Below are positions 35,311 through 45,900 of a DNA stretch of 64,000 nucleotides, piece by piece (position 1 is the first letter of the stretch; the number at the start of each line of letters is the position of its first letter). The position numbers were made by a program, and so were the translations under genes. Source of the stretch: Symsagittifera roscoffensis (lineage: Eukaryota; Xenacoelomorpha; Acoela; Convolutidae); contig NC_087071.1 in assembly GCF_963678635.1 (NCBI RefSeq), forward strand, positions 23,510,013 through 23,574,012. The letters are read 5' to 3'. The notes beneath the pieces were generated by a model that ran no database searches, had not been told where the DNA came from, and saw only the letters and a list, made by a program, of their open reading frames with translations.

Positions 35311-36545
35311 CATAACGAATATTGATTCAAATGTTGCAAATTAAAATTCGGATAAAAAATTTTTGGGAGCTTTTTTAAAATTTTAAATTCAATAAATGCC
35401 TAGTTTTGCCATTAAATAATTAGCTAAACAGTTTCCTTCATTTTTACTGAGTTTTGTTTTCTGGAAAATGAGTTTCAATACTATGGTTTGGCCCGTATCG
35501 TCTTTAGTTTTTAAATGTTTTGTTTTTACAATAAGTTTGTATGTTCACGATCAATGTGTATTTGTATTTGAGTAGACGAAAATCCTAGTTTTTTACTGGT
35601 AACCCTAGATTGGAAACAAATATTATGATTATTATCAATGATTAATGAGTTTCGAATAAGGGAGAACTGAGTTAAAACAATCAGTTAAAAACGTTAAGCA
35701 GGTCAGATTTGTATGTTTCAATGAAAAATTTTGAGAACTGATAAACTAAGTCAATATGTGCCAATACCAGCTTTTGTTTGATAATTGTCAGAAAAATTTA
35801 ACTAAATTTAACAAAACTGGATTTAAAAAAATTTACTATTCCGCTGATAAATCTAGAAAAAAGCTGAAAAAACAAGATTGAATTGCAAACTTGAATTGAT
35901 TTCTCAGCCAAATTTTTTTTGGGATTTTTAATTAAACGATTAACCTATCACCAATCAAAAAGTTTAGCTTCAGCTAAAACTAAAAAAATCAAGCTTTTCA
36001 AATTGTTTGAACATCTGGACTTCTTGTTTGTCAAATAATTGTAATTCATCATGCCAAAAATTTTGAGCTATGTCTTAAAGCAAATATTGATTCAAATGTT
36101 GCAAAACAAAATTTGAATTTAAACGTTTTGAGAGCTGCTTTAAAGTTTCATATTCAATAAATGCTTAGTTTTGCCATTTAAAAACTAGCTAAACAGCTTC
36201 CATCATTTGTACTGAGTTTTGTTTTCTGGAAAATGAGTTTGAATACTATAATTTGGCCTATATCGTCTTTATATTTTAACTGTTCTGGTTTTACTTTATG
36301 TTTGTATGTTTACGGTCATTATCTATTTGTATTTGAGTAAACAAATATCCTAGTATAAAACTGGTTACCCTAGATTGGAAACAATTGTTATAATTATTAT
36401 CAATGATTAATGAGTTTCAAATAACGGAGATCTGAGTTAACACAATCAGTTAAAAAAGTTAAGCAAGTCAGATTTGTTTGTTTCAATGAAAAATTATGGG
36501 TTTTTGGCATTTTGTGAACTAATGAACTAAGTCAATATGGGCCCA
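35311..36545 (+). repeat. Diverged tandem duplication next to the gap
   Basis: 35321-35760 and 36086-36540 align in the same orientation: both carry 'attgattcaaatgttgcaaa', 'attcaataaatgc.tagttttgccatt', 'tttactgagttttgttttctgg' (36210 with one change) and 'gaactaagtcaatatg'. Offset about 765 bp. The left copy abuts the gap, so the unit may extend into it. Confidence 0.85.
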
Positions 36546-36910
36546 GTTTAACAGATTACGAACAAACTTGCATAAGGCTTGGCTCAGGATGGAAGTATCA
36601 TTTTGGGATTTAAACGGGATTTTACGATTTCACAGGTGTTTTTTGATTTTTACGCCCTGAAAACAAAAAGCAGTTTGAGCATTTTTACCTGGCAACGGAT
36701 CAAACTGTAGAGCATGGTTAAATATTGTCTAAATGTGGTTTTTTGAAACTTTCTAGTGTGCTTTGAAGAAAAAAAAATCAATTGCCCTTTTTGATATTCA
36801 AGACGAATTTTGGCTTAATACTTGTTAGAAAAGTTAGCTAGTCTTAAAATAACTGGATTAATAGACTAAAAGGGAAAATTTTTCTTCCGCTTGGATATTT
36901 GAAAATAAAA

Positions 36911-37487
36911 TCTCCCTCGGGGATTCGACCCCCTGCCGACCCAAAAGATGCCCACTTTGTACTATTTTCCAATATCCGTTCTTGGTGATGGAGCCTAAAA
37001 ATTTTCTAGAGGAGCCTTTGGCAACAATATATACTAATTCTGAGGGTGGAGCGCTCGCCGAAAAAAAAACGAAATTTTTTGGTCAACGCCTTTTTTGGCC
37101 AGTTTTTTCAAACTAGGGACAAAACAGTGCTTTGGGAGAGCTCGAAAAATCGAAAAGTTAGGGGAAGCGGTGGTGAAGTGGTTACGTCTCCGCCCCTCAA
37201 TCGAAAGGTCGGATGTTCGAGGCCCACCTTGATTCGTACTCGTTGCTTGAGGGTGAAGCAACATTACCCAGCCCAGAAAAATAACCAAAAAAATTGCATG
37301 TAGTTCCTAAACAAGGGCACAACACCGGTTCGTCGTGATGAGCTGTACAGCTCTTGTGTTGGTCCTTTCCCCCTGGTCTTAATGGTCTTAATCTTAATCA
37401 ATTTGGTCGACCTGAAAAAAAGTCGACATAATTTTTGAAAATTTTTGGAAATCCGCCCCCCTCGAGAAATTCCTAGATCAGCCCTTG
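36911..37487 (+). mobile_element. CAGGGGCGGAT-family MITE, 5' truncated, split by a SINE
   Basis: It starts 'ctcggggattcgaccccctg', follows the 7579-8020 element through 'gctttgggagagctcgaaaaatc', and resumes at 'aatttggtcgacctgaaaaaa' (37399), ending 'cctagatcagcccttg'. About 250 bp between these two points is a separate SINE insertion. Confidence 0.85.
37153..37400 (+). mobile_element. tRNA-derived SINE inserted in the MITE
   Basis: The A-box-like 'tggtgaagtggttacg' (37171) and B-box-like 'gatgttcgaggcccac' (37212) form a tRNA-like head. It is followed by a body shared with 37990-38200 ('gcccagaaaaataaccaaaaa', 'gcacaacaccggttc', 'gaactgta/cagctc', 'tgttggtcctttccc') and a short 3' repeat tail 'ggtcttaatggtcttaatc'. 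Confidence 0.8.
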
Positions 37488-37984
37488 ACTTTCTGCTTGT
37501 TTGTTTAAAATATAAAGAAATTAAGAAATTAATAAAGAAATAAAGCAATAAAGAAATTATGGGTGGAGAGCGTTCTAGTCATATAATTTAATATATGGAT
37601 ATTTATGCATTTTTTAATAGTCAATATGCGAGGAAATGTTTGAATACCGTTTTTGATGACCGGAACTCACATCTGGCTAAGAAACCTTTAACAGGGATAG
37701 TGCAACGTTTTTTTCGGATTTTCCGGCTACTATGATACAACTAAGCTTTTTTTTGTATAATGCAATGCAGTCAAAAAACCACGCTACGCCATTTTTCTTT
37801 CCCATTCCATCGTTTAGTGACAGAATCAGAGCTTTAATTAGAAATCAATCATTGACAATGTTATGTTTTTCTCGAATTGGTCAATAGTCTGATTCAGATT
37901 TTCGATTGAAGCAAGCCGCGTTATGTCAAAAAAACACAACGATGGCTTTTGATAAGTCTTTTGAAGCTATTACAATTAACTACA

Positions 37985-38205
37985 GCAAGGTTAAAGGTTG
38001 ATGTGGTTACGTCTCCACCTTTCAACCGAATTATTGGACGTTTGAGGTCCACCAGGGTTCGTGCTCCTTGCTTTAGTGTGAGGCCAGCCCTGAAAATTAC
38101 CCAAAAATTGCATGATATTCTTAATCAGGAGCACAACAACGGTTCTCCTGGAAGAACTGAACAGCTCAAATGTTGGTCTTTTCCCTATTGTAGATGAATC
38201 GTCTC
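37985..38205 (+). mobile_element. Second copy of the same SINE
   Basis: It has 'gatgtggttacgtctccacc', 'ttgaggtccaccagggttcg', 'gccctgaaaattacccaaaa', 'cacaacaacggttctcctgg' and 'gttggtcttttcccta' in the same order as 37153-37400. The two diverge by scattered substitutions and short indels. Confidence 0.8.
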
Positions 38206-40800
38206 AACTTGATAGTTTCGACTATTTTGAGGATAATTTGGTTGGGTCTGGAAACTAAAACTAGTTAGTTCAGTCTTCGAAAAAGCAACTTTGGATTTTT
38301 TTGAACGAAAATTTTATGTTAGTGAATTAACTTACGTGGTAATATGCTAATAAGTTAAGCTGTCTGCTGAATTTGATTTAAAATTTCTAGTTGTAGCCAA
38401 ATTACTGGAACAGGAAATCAAGGGACTCAATCATTCAGCCATCACAGTCGCAGCCGAACTCAATATAAAAATAGCCTATTGAAGTTCGACTGATTTATAC
38501 AATATATTTAAAGATTGACAAGTTGTGGTGTTTAAGAGAGTAAGAATTTCGAGTTGAGTTCCAGAGGAAACCAGATCTTTTTCAAGTGGTATTCGTAAAA
38601 AGAACTTCACTTTCATCAGAAGTTCACCGATAAAAAGTACAAAAATATGCAAGCCGATAGCGCTTTGACTGATCGCGTTCGAAGACCTATAAAAGAAACA
38701 ATCAATTAGCACGAATAGCGAGTGGTATCTTATAGTTCAACCCGAGAGGTGACAAAATGTTGTCAATGACAATTAGGGTTATAATTGACAAAAGACGACA
38801 ATCATACTTTCAGGGAAATATAGCTGGTTACTGTGCAAAAAAAAATTAGCACAGGGCTCGTTCCACAGCCTCTGCAGCAAAAGAAAAAAATCTTTTGTAA
38901 ATGACAAATCTTTTTGAAACTTCGATTTAGAGTTTTTGCAGATGTTTTTGTTGTTTTGCGCGCATTCAGCCCGTTTTTCTAAAGCTGAGCAGGCAAGGAG
39001 AATATATAGGAGAATGAAATTGCAATCAATATCAAAGTGTGAACGCTGTGCAAAAAGAAAAATTTAGCTGCGGCGGTTTTATAAAATCGAGAAAACATAA
39101 TTGACTAGGTTTTGAGTTCCAGATGAACTCAAGATGCTCACTGGGCGAAACTATTTTCTTTTTGCTAAATTCAGGCAAAATATCTGAAACTCAACTTTTT
39201 GATTTCCGAAGCTCTTGAAATACATGTTTGTTTTAACCGCGTAAGGCAAAATTTTTTTTAAAAAAAATGTCATTTCATATCTATTGGCTATGGTTTTTTT
39301 TTCCAATGAAAATTTGTCTAACAAGTTTTTATGATATGAATTACTTTAGTCAGTTGAGTTCTTTCATCTGTCTTATATGCCCAAGAAAATGTCTGCACAA
39401 AGTGTTTCGAACATGCTTCTTCAGTGTAAAAGAACGGAGTAGTTTTTACTGATATAGGTCTTGATGTTGTTTGTTAGTTTTTTTTCAGGAAAAGTCTTAA
39501 AATGCACTTAAATTTATAAATGCACTTAGACATAAATGCAAAATTTGAATTCAGTTTTAGTTTCCCAGCGAAAAAGTTGATCCAGTTTTCTTAAATTTGG
39601 TTAATTTTATCAAAAAAGTGTCGTCTTAATTTAATCTTAAAATTAAAAAACTTAAATCTGATCAAATTTTTCTTCGAAATTCGAGAAATAAAAATTGTTC
39701 AAAAAATTCAAACACAGTAGAGAATCGGAGGTTCGCATCACTTGCCAAAAAAATTGAATGACTATGATTACCAGCTAATGAAAAGCAATTCAAAAATTGA
39801 AGAAAAAAAAACCTTCATTCAAAAGTTTTTTTTTTGTAAAACAAAAATATAATATAAATGGCAAAAAATAACAAAAAATGCCTGAACCAAATATTTCTGC
39901 ACCATAAAAAAATTTACAAAAAGCTTTCAAAGTGATAAAAAGAAACCGAACGTCTCTTCGAGACCTAGGCCGATAAAAATTAACAAACTCGAAAGTCTAA
40001 AATATTCGAAATTTTTCAGTTTCCGCAAAAAAAGTTCCCACTGGAAATAAACTTTTGAGATTAATCGTCTCAACCATGTATGTTTCTACTGCACCAAAAG
40101 ATCAAAACACTACTTAAGTTTAGTTTATAAAGAAAACAATGTCCAAAAAGCTTTCAATGAAAAGCATCAAAAAATCAAAAAACAGCAAAAACAACATGGC
40201 AAACCTTCTTGGAAACCAAATAGTTGAGAAAAAAGGAAAGTGCTTTTTAAAATTGAGTAAAAAAAGCCCAAATTCTAGGTAAATTTGGTGCTGCGGGAAC
40301 TAAGCTGACAAAAAAGTAGACAAACAAATGTCGGACAAATTTTTTTGACGCGCGGACAATTTTCCGCTGACAAAAAAAGGTCCAGGCCGGATTCGAATCA
40401 TTGACAATTGTCTTCATAGACAGGCGCGTTTGTTCTTCTGTGCATGTGCCAATTAACATTGGTCTTTTCATTTCATATAAGCCAAATGTAAAATACTTAT
40501 ATTGATTCTGTTAAACTAGTTGTTAACACAAAAAGTCAATATTCCGGTTTGATAACGCTTGCTAACCGCAAACTTGATATATATTTTTTCAATTTTCTTG
40601 TTGTTTTTAATCTTCTGTTGTCTATGAATTATTTGACTTGTTTTTGAAAAGTGAATGAAATTTTCAGCAACTTTTTTTCAATCATACTGAAACACTTGTT
40701 TTCAGTCTGTTACTGTTGATTTATAAAAACAGTTTTTTTGAATTTAACATAATTCAACTTTGAAATTTTTTCCTGATAAAATTTAATTATAACAAATTTA
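38206..40800. other. Non-coding, AT-rich
   Basis: No coding region supported. A tRNA-like stretch lies on the minus strand at 40375-40460, with 'taattggcacatgcac' and a B-box 'gattcgaatccgg'. Confidence 0.45.
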
Positions 40801-40808
40801 ATCATACC

Positions 40809-40969
40809 CAGGGGCGGATTTAGGGGGAGGGCTTCTTCAGGGTCCCCTTTTTTAAAACTATTTTGAGATATCCATTTTTGGTGACAGACCCTAAAATTTT
40901 TCTAAAAGCACCATCGGCGCCAATACCGTCGGCGCCTTCCCTCTCGAGAAAATCCTAGATCCGCCTCTG
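40809..40969 (+). mobile_element. CAGGGGCGGAT-family MITE, internally deleted
   Basis: Both ends are present: CAGGGGCGGATTTAGGGGG at the left and 'cctagatccgcctctg' at the right. Only about 160 bp remain. The flanking 8-mers atcatacc and attataca are an imperfect target-site duplication (two mismatches), suggesting an old insertion. Confidence 0.85.
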
Positions 40970-41067
40970 ATTATACACATAGTTTTTCTATGCCAACATG
41001 AAGGTGAAAACTTGAAACAAAAATTCCGAAGTTTAATTTGAAGCTTTAATTTTCAGAAAATACTCAG

Positions 41068-41120
41068 CGTACCTGTGTAGAAATTATTCTCAATATTTCC
41101 ATTGAAGCGTTGTAAGCACT
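41068..41120 (-). other. Weak candidate upstream innexin exon
   Basis: On the minus strand a good donor ACACAG|GTACGC ends an open frame ECLQRFNGNIENNFYTG in phase 1, exactly the phase that the loop-1 exon at 31355 needs. However, TM1 is not encoded and the acceptor is poor. It is listed only because the phase and residue (G) fit. Confidence 0.12.
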
Positions 41121-42654
41121 CTTTCACATCCAAAATGATGAATAGAATTATTCAAAAGCAATTAAAGAGCTCTTACAGAGTGAATGTTATCAATACTGGT
41201 TTTACATTCTAACTGTCTTTTTATCAGCTAACAGTCTCTCGTTGTTCTCTGAAAGTTCCATCAATTGAGTCGGAAACTTACCATAATTTTAATTCAGCCC
41301 GCAAGCGTGAAATGAATTGCTAACGAAGGTAGAAGGGAGGAGCTGTAAATTAAACAAACAACATTCACGCTCTATTTTCTAAATTTTTAAGATTTTAGGT
41401 CAAAAAAAATTTGTGATGGGCATTGAATAGCCCAATTTCAAAGACTATGATTGACGCTATAAAAGATTGAAAATAATTAATTCTCTCTAAGTTGTGGAAA
41501 ATCTGCAAATTTATACGGTTTGGCAAAAAGAAATAATTTTTGAGTTTTTTTTCCTAGATACCAAAAAGTATTTTTAATATCCGCATTTCCGCAGATTAGT
41601 TTCTACTAGTGTGAAATATTTGAAAAATTTTAGCAGCATCTGACATTAAATTCTAACCTGCCCTTATGTGAAACTAACAATTTAAACTGAGGATTTTTGA
41701 ATTCATTCAATTTTTCAATAAACCAATTACACTTGTTTCCATAATTTTAATGGTTTTTCCAACTTGTAACTTATAAATTTTTGGTACTTCTGTTGAAACT
41801 ACAAAAGAGGATCTATTAATTCTGAATTGGGGAGATTAAATTTGAGGCCAAGTGTAACAATAAGGCAAGCGATATCGGCTACCCAAGGTGGTAAAATGAT
41901 AAAAGGCTGGAAAATTAATCTGTCTTCATGTTGGGGATTAAAAAGCAATTCTAGTTGCCTTTTGCCCGTTCTTCGATTACAACCCCAGACGAAGTTGCAA
42001 TTGCTCTGATTAGCAGAAATTTTACAATCGTCAAATAACCCGATTTGTAGCGTATTATGAGAATCCAGGGCATCTTATTTGTGCGCGAATCACATACAGT
42101 TTATGGACAACACCCTTTAATTTTTTGTTTTATATTGAGTCGGAAGTAAAAAATTTAGATTAGAAAAACTAAATTAAATATGCTTAAGACTTTAAATAAT
42201 TTGAAATCCTTAAAAATAAGCCATTGCAATTTCGGTTCATGAAATAAACTTCTAAATTGATTTTTAATAGGATGACTTTTGTAGGTTCATTTGCCATTAA
42301 TCAGTTGCTAAAGCGGAATTTAAATATATCCGGACCTTAATAATATTAAGTGTCAGTTTTATATTCAGGATTAAAACATGAAATCACTCATTTTATATAT
42401 AGCAATCACAAGTTCAAATTTAAGACTGCAAAGTTGCGAGAAAAATTATAATTGCTAATCTTTTGAAAGAACCTGAGGTTGAGCTCTTGTTTTATGAATA
42501 TTTTTGTAATTGTTTTTTCATTTGTTAAATTTGAGCAATTTCCGTTTTCACAAATTTTACCCTATAAAACTGCCCTTCCTTTGATCTTTCTAATATCCCT
42601 GATCACTGGCGCCTACTACTGATTGTCCAGCCTAATAAATTGAGCATAATCGAT

Positions 42655-43025
42655 TATTGAACCACTTTTTGCAACTAGGAAGTGGAGTTCGAGACAGATT
42701 CATCGGCTATTTTCTAAATTCGTCTAACAAAACAATGTCCATCTTCAGGTATCTAAATCGGTGGTCCCAGGGGTGTTGCCAGTTGCCGATGGAGGGACGG
42801 CAAATTTCAGGTAGAATCATTCACGCCCTAATGAGTTGCTTCTGTATGATCAAACAACACCATTTCACATCAAACCAGCACAGATCCTCCTAAGTCATGA
42901 TGGATTCTATCACGGTTTAAATCCCATTGTTCACACCGGACTTGAAAGCTTGACCATTATCCAATTTGACATTATGTTGAACCGTAAAGTGATTAACTTC
43001 GAGGCACAAGTCAATTTTTTCATTT
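42655..43025 (+). pseudogene. Possible degraded coding fragment
   Basis: This stretch is noticeably less AT-rich than its flanks. It has open frames in two registers, including one with TPFHIKPAQILLSHDGFYHG then LNPIVHTGLESLTIIQFDIM. A stop just upstream of the second part and a register change in the first suggest a broken gene or transposon remnant. The family is not recognised. Confidence 0.25.
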
Positions 43026-43159
43026 GAGAAACCCTATGCAGACTTCTCATGTTAATGGTAGCCATTAAGAAAGTAAAATTTAGGTTAGCAACATTCTGAA
43101 TTTTTCCCTTAAGAAATGGTCAAAAAATTGAGGTTCTATTTGTATAAAAAACATTCAAA

Positions 43160-43235
43160 GTCAGTTTTTTGGGTCAGCATGGGGTCGAATCCCTGAGGGT
43201 GTGCGTCCGCCCCCCGCCCCCTAATTTTACTGGTG
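43160..43235 (-). mobile_element. End fragment of the CAGGGGCGGAT MITE family
   Basis: In reverse orientation it matches the left end of 7579-8020: 'gggtcgaatccctgaggg' then 'gcgtccgccccccgccccct'. Confidence 0.75.
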
Positions 43236-43389
43236 ATTACAATAACAAGATCTTTAATGGCAACGGAAAATTCTCAAACACATTGTTTTTTTTGATGCGG
43301 AGGGAGTATCTCAGATAATTCCGAAAATGAAGATTTAATTTAAAAAATTTTATGAAAATTTTTTTTGTTCTTTTCAAGTGTTTTTTTAA

Positions 43390-45900
43390 TGCGTGTTCTC
43401 GCTAGAATTCATAGCGAGAAAAACCTAGTCAGGGCGCGAGGCGCAATCAGGGTTCTTCGCTTTTTTCTATTTGTACGCTTTGCTTAACCTCCTCAAAATT
43501 TCATTGTATGAATATAAAACTAATCTACCAAATACCCACCTGGATTCGAACCCTGACATACATCTCTCCAACGCTACAAACTGTTGCGAGAGAATTACAA
43601 TAGTTTAAACAATAGTTATATTTTAAATACTGATCCACATGAACAATTGAACAATTGACGATAGTGCCTTTGATGAAAAATTTTCTGTAGGGCTGTTTCG
43701 CTCAAGCCTTTGCGGTGAAGCTAAACAATTTGATATACTAGTGCAAACTTAAGCACTTGAGAGACCTTACAGGCCTTTTTATTCATAATATTTCAATAGT
43801 CTCAAAGCGATCAAAAAGAAATAGTGTAGAAAAAGGTCAGATTTGGCTTATCTTGGACTAAAACTGACTCCTTTGGTATATTGGACCATTGCTTTAAACT
43901 TTCACTATCAATTACTGGTATAGCCACAGCTCGTGGCAGTGAAGACAAGAAAAAGGATATATTATAAAAGCATATCAAATCAAATAAATAACAGAAAAAA
44001 ATAAACAGGGAAAAAATCAATTTCTAAAAATCAAACTTAGCAGCCTCCAATTGAGTCTTATTCGAAACAACAGATGAAACATATGATACCGCTGAAAACC
44101 GCAGGTGTTTATCTTTTTTAGTTTAGGAGATATGATATGTATGTTTAAATTCTGACCAAACTGAATATACGTTAAGTGTCCCGCATTCGGATTTCAACCT
44201 GACTACTCAGGTCAGTTTGAGAGTGCACGGCATATCCACTCGACCGCCGACCTTTTTTGATAAGACAACAAAGAATTTTTGAATTATTTCAATTCTACTG
44301 AATATGCTAGTTGAGAGAATGAAATGTCAGTTTTTTTTGTCTCCGATCAGGATTTGAACCTGTTCATCCGGCGTGGGGGACCAAAACATATATGCTCGGC
44401 TTTGGAGTGAGCTAAAATAAAAACGAATCGGTTTTCCTTTTGATTCCCCACCTTTGTCGGGAAAAATTAGGATTTCTCCCAGGGAAATGAATGGGAACTG
44501 AACTTCCAATTTTGACTTTTCCCTATCTTGGGAAGCAATTCACAATGGAAAAAAAACAGAGGAAAAAATTACAGTTACTTTGCGAGATCGTCATTTTCCA
44601 TGCCAAGGGCGTAACGTTAAAAACTCGCGTTTGTTCATTTAGAGTGTCTGAGTTCGCGCGCTTCCGCGCGCTCGTATGGATAGTTGGCAGGAAAACGCTG
44701 ACCACCACGTGGGGTAGGGCGCGAGGCCCAATCAGGGCTCTCCACTTTTTACTGTTTGCACAATCGAGTTAAACAATCAGTAAACATCTCCAGTCAGTAT
44801 TTTTCTTGCCGCTCATCACATTCAACTTGACGACAAAATTTGACGACAGCATTTGACGACAGAATCTCAAATCAAAAATTGTCTGTCAGATTGTTCCTCT
44901 TAAGCCTCTGCGGGGAATAGGGCAAATTCAATCATTTGAAAAGACATTGCAGAAAGTTTTGTTCAAGAAATTTCAATAAGCTCAAATCGATCAAAGTAAA
45001 GTGTAAAAAAAACTTAAACTGGCTTATCTGGGACTCGAATTGGCTCCTCTGGCGTATTCTTCAATTGCATTACCATTTTACTATCAATACTAGTGTAGAC
45101 ACAGCTAATGGCACTGAGGACAAGAGAAGAGATATATTATGAAAGGATATAAAATCATTTAAATAAGAGAGAGGATTAAAATGAAAAAAAAAAAAATTCT
45201 AAAAATCAAACTGAGCAGCTCCCAACTGAGTCCTTTTTGATTAAACTAAAAAAAATAAATTCTACCGCTGAAAACTGCAAGTGTTTATCTTTTCTAATTT
45301 CGAAGACAAGTAGGTTTAATTTCTAATCAAACTGAACATATGTTCGATAACAAATGATAAAGCTCAAAAACAAATTTTGCCACGGATGGAGATTTGAATT
45401 CGACTACTCAGTTTGGGAATGCACCACAGATACACTCGACCAACGAACATTTTAAATCAGAGATCAAGAGATTTTTCAGTATTTTAATTCTGCTGAATAG
45501 GCATTTGTCTCCAGCCGGGGTTTGCGTGTGGGATCAAAATATATACAATCGGCTATGGTAGAAGTTAAAGAAAAATCAAAAAATATATATTCAAAAGTTA
45601 TCCGTTTTTCCTTTCAATTACTATTTTTCCCAGAAAAAAGTGAATTTTCTCCCGGGGACTCGTTTCCACAGACAACTTCCACTTAGGACTTTTCCCTATC
45701 TTGGGCACACAGGCAGCATGGAGAAAAACGCATCCAAAAATTATGATCAGTTTAAAATCTGGCTCCACCAGGAGAACTTAGTGATAAAAACCCTCCTCGC
45801 CTGTTGCTCGGAGAATGATAAATGTGCTCGCGCTTGCTTCGCGAGCGGCTCGACCTGCCCCATGTGGCGAAAAAATGCCGACAACCAAAGTGGTAGCTAA
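43390..45900. repeat. Diverged ~1.2-kb tandem duplication with tRNA-like heads
   Basis: 43431-44560 and 44715-45735 share ordered blocks: 'agggcgcgaggcgcaatcag'; 'ggcttatcttggact'; 'ctaaaaatcaaacttagcag'; a tRNA-like stretch with 'actactcagg..gtttg.ga.tgcac' and 'cactcgacc'; and 'gacttttccctatcttggg'. The offset varies from about 1170 to 1285 bp. Reverse-strand tRNA-like heads lie at 44185-44255, 44340-44415 (B-box 'aggttcaaatcct') and 45380-45450. Confidence 0.75.

Noticed and set aside
35032-35344. ORFs across the run of N
   Set aside because: They exist only because undetermined bases contain no stop codons.
37034-37303. ORFs on both strands around 37.0-37.5 kb
   Set aside because: They fall in the MITE and the SINE inserted in it.
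43811-44020. Hydrophobic minus-strand ORF of 69 codons
   Set aside because: Lies in the diverged tandem repeat; the equivalent place in the other copy is not open in the same way.
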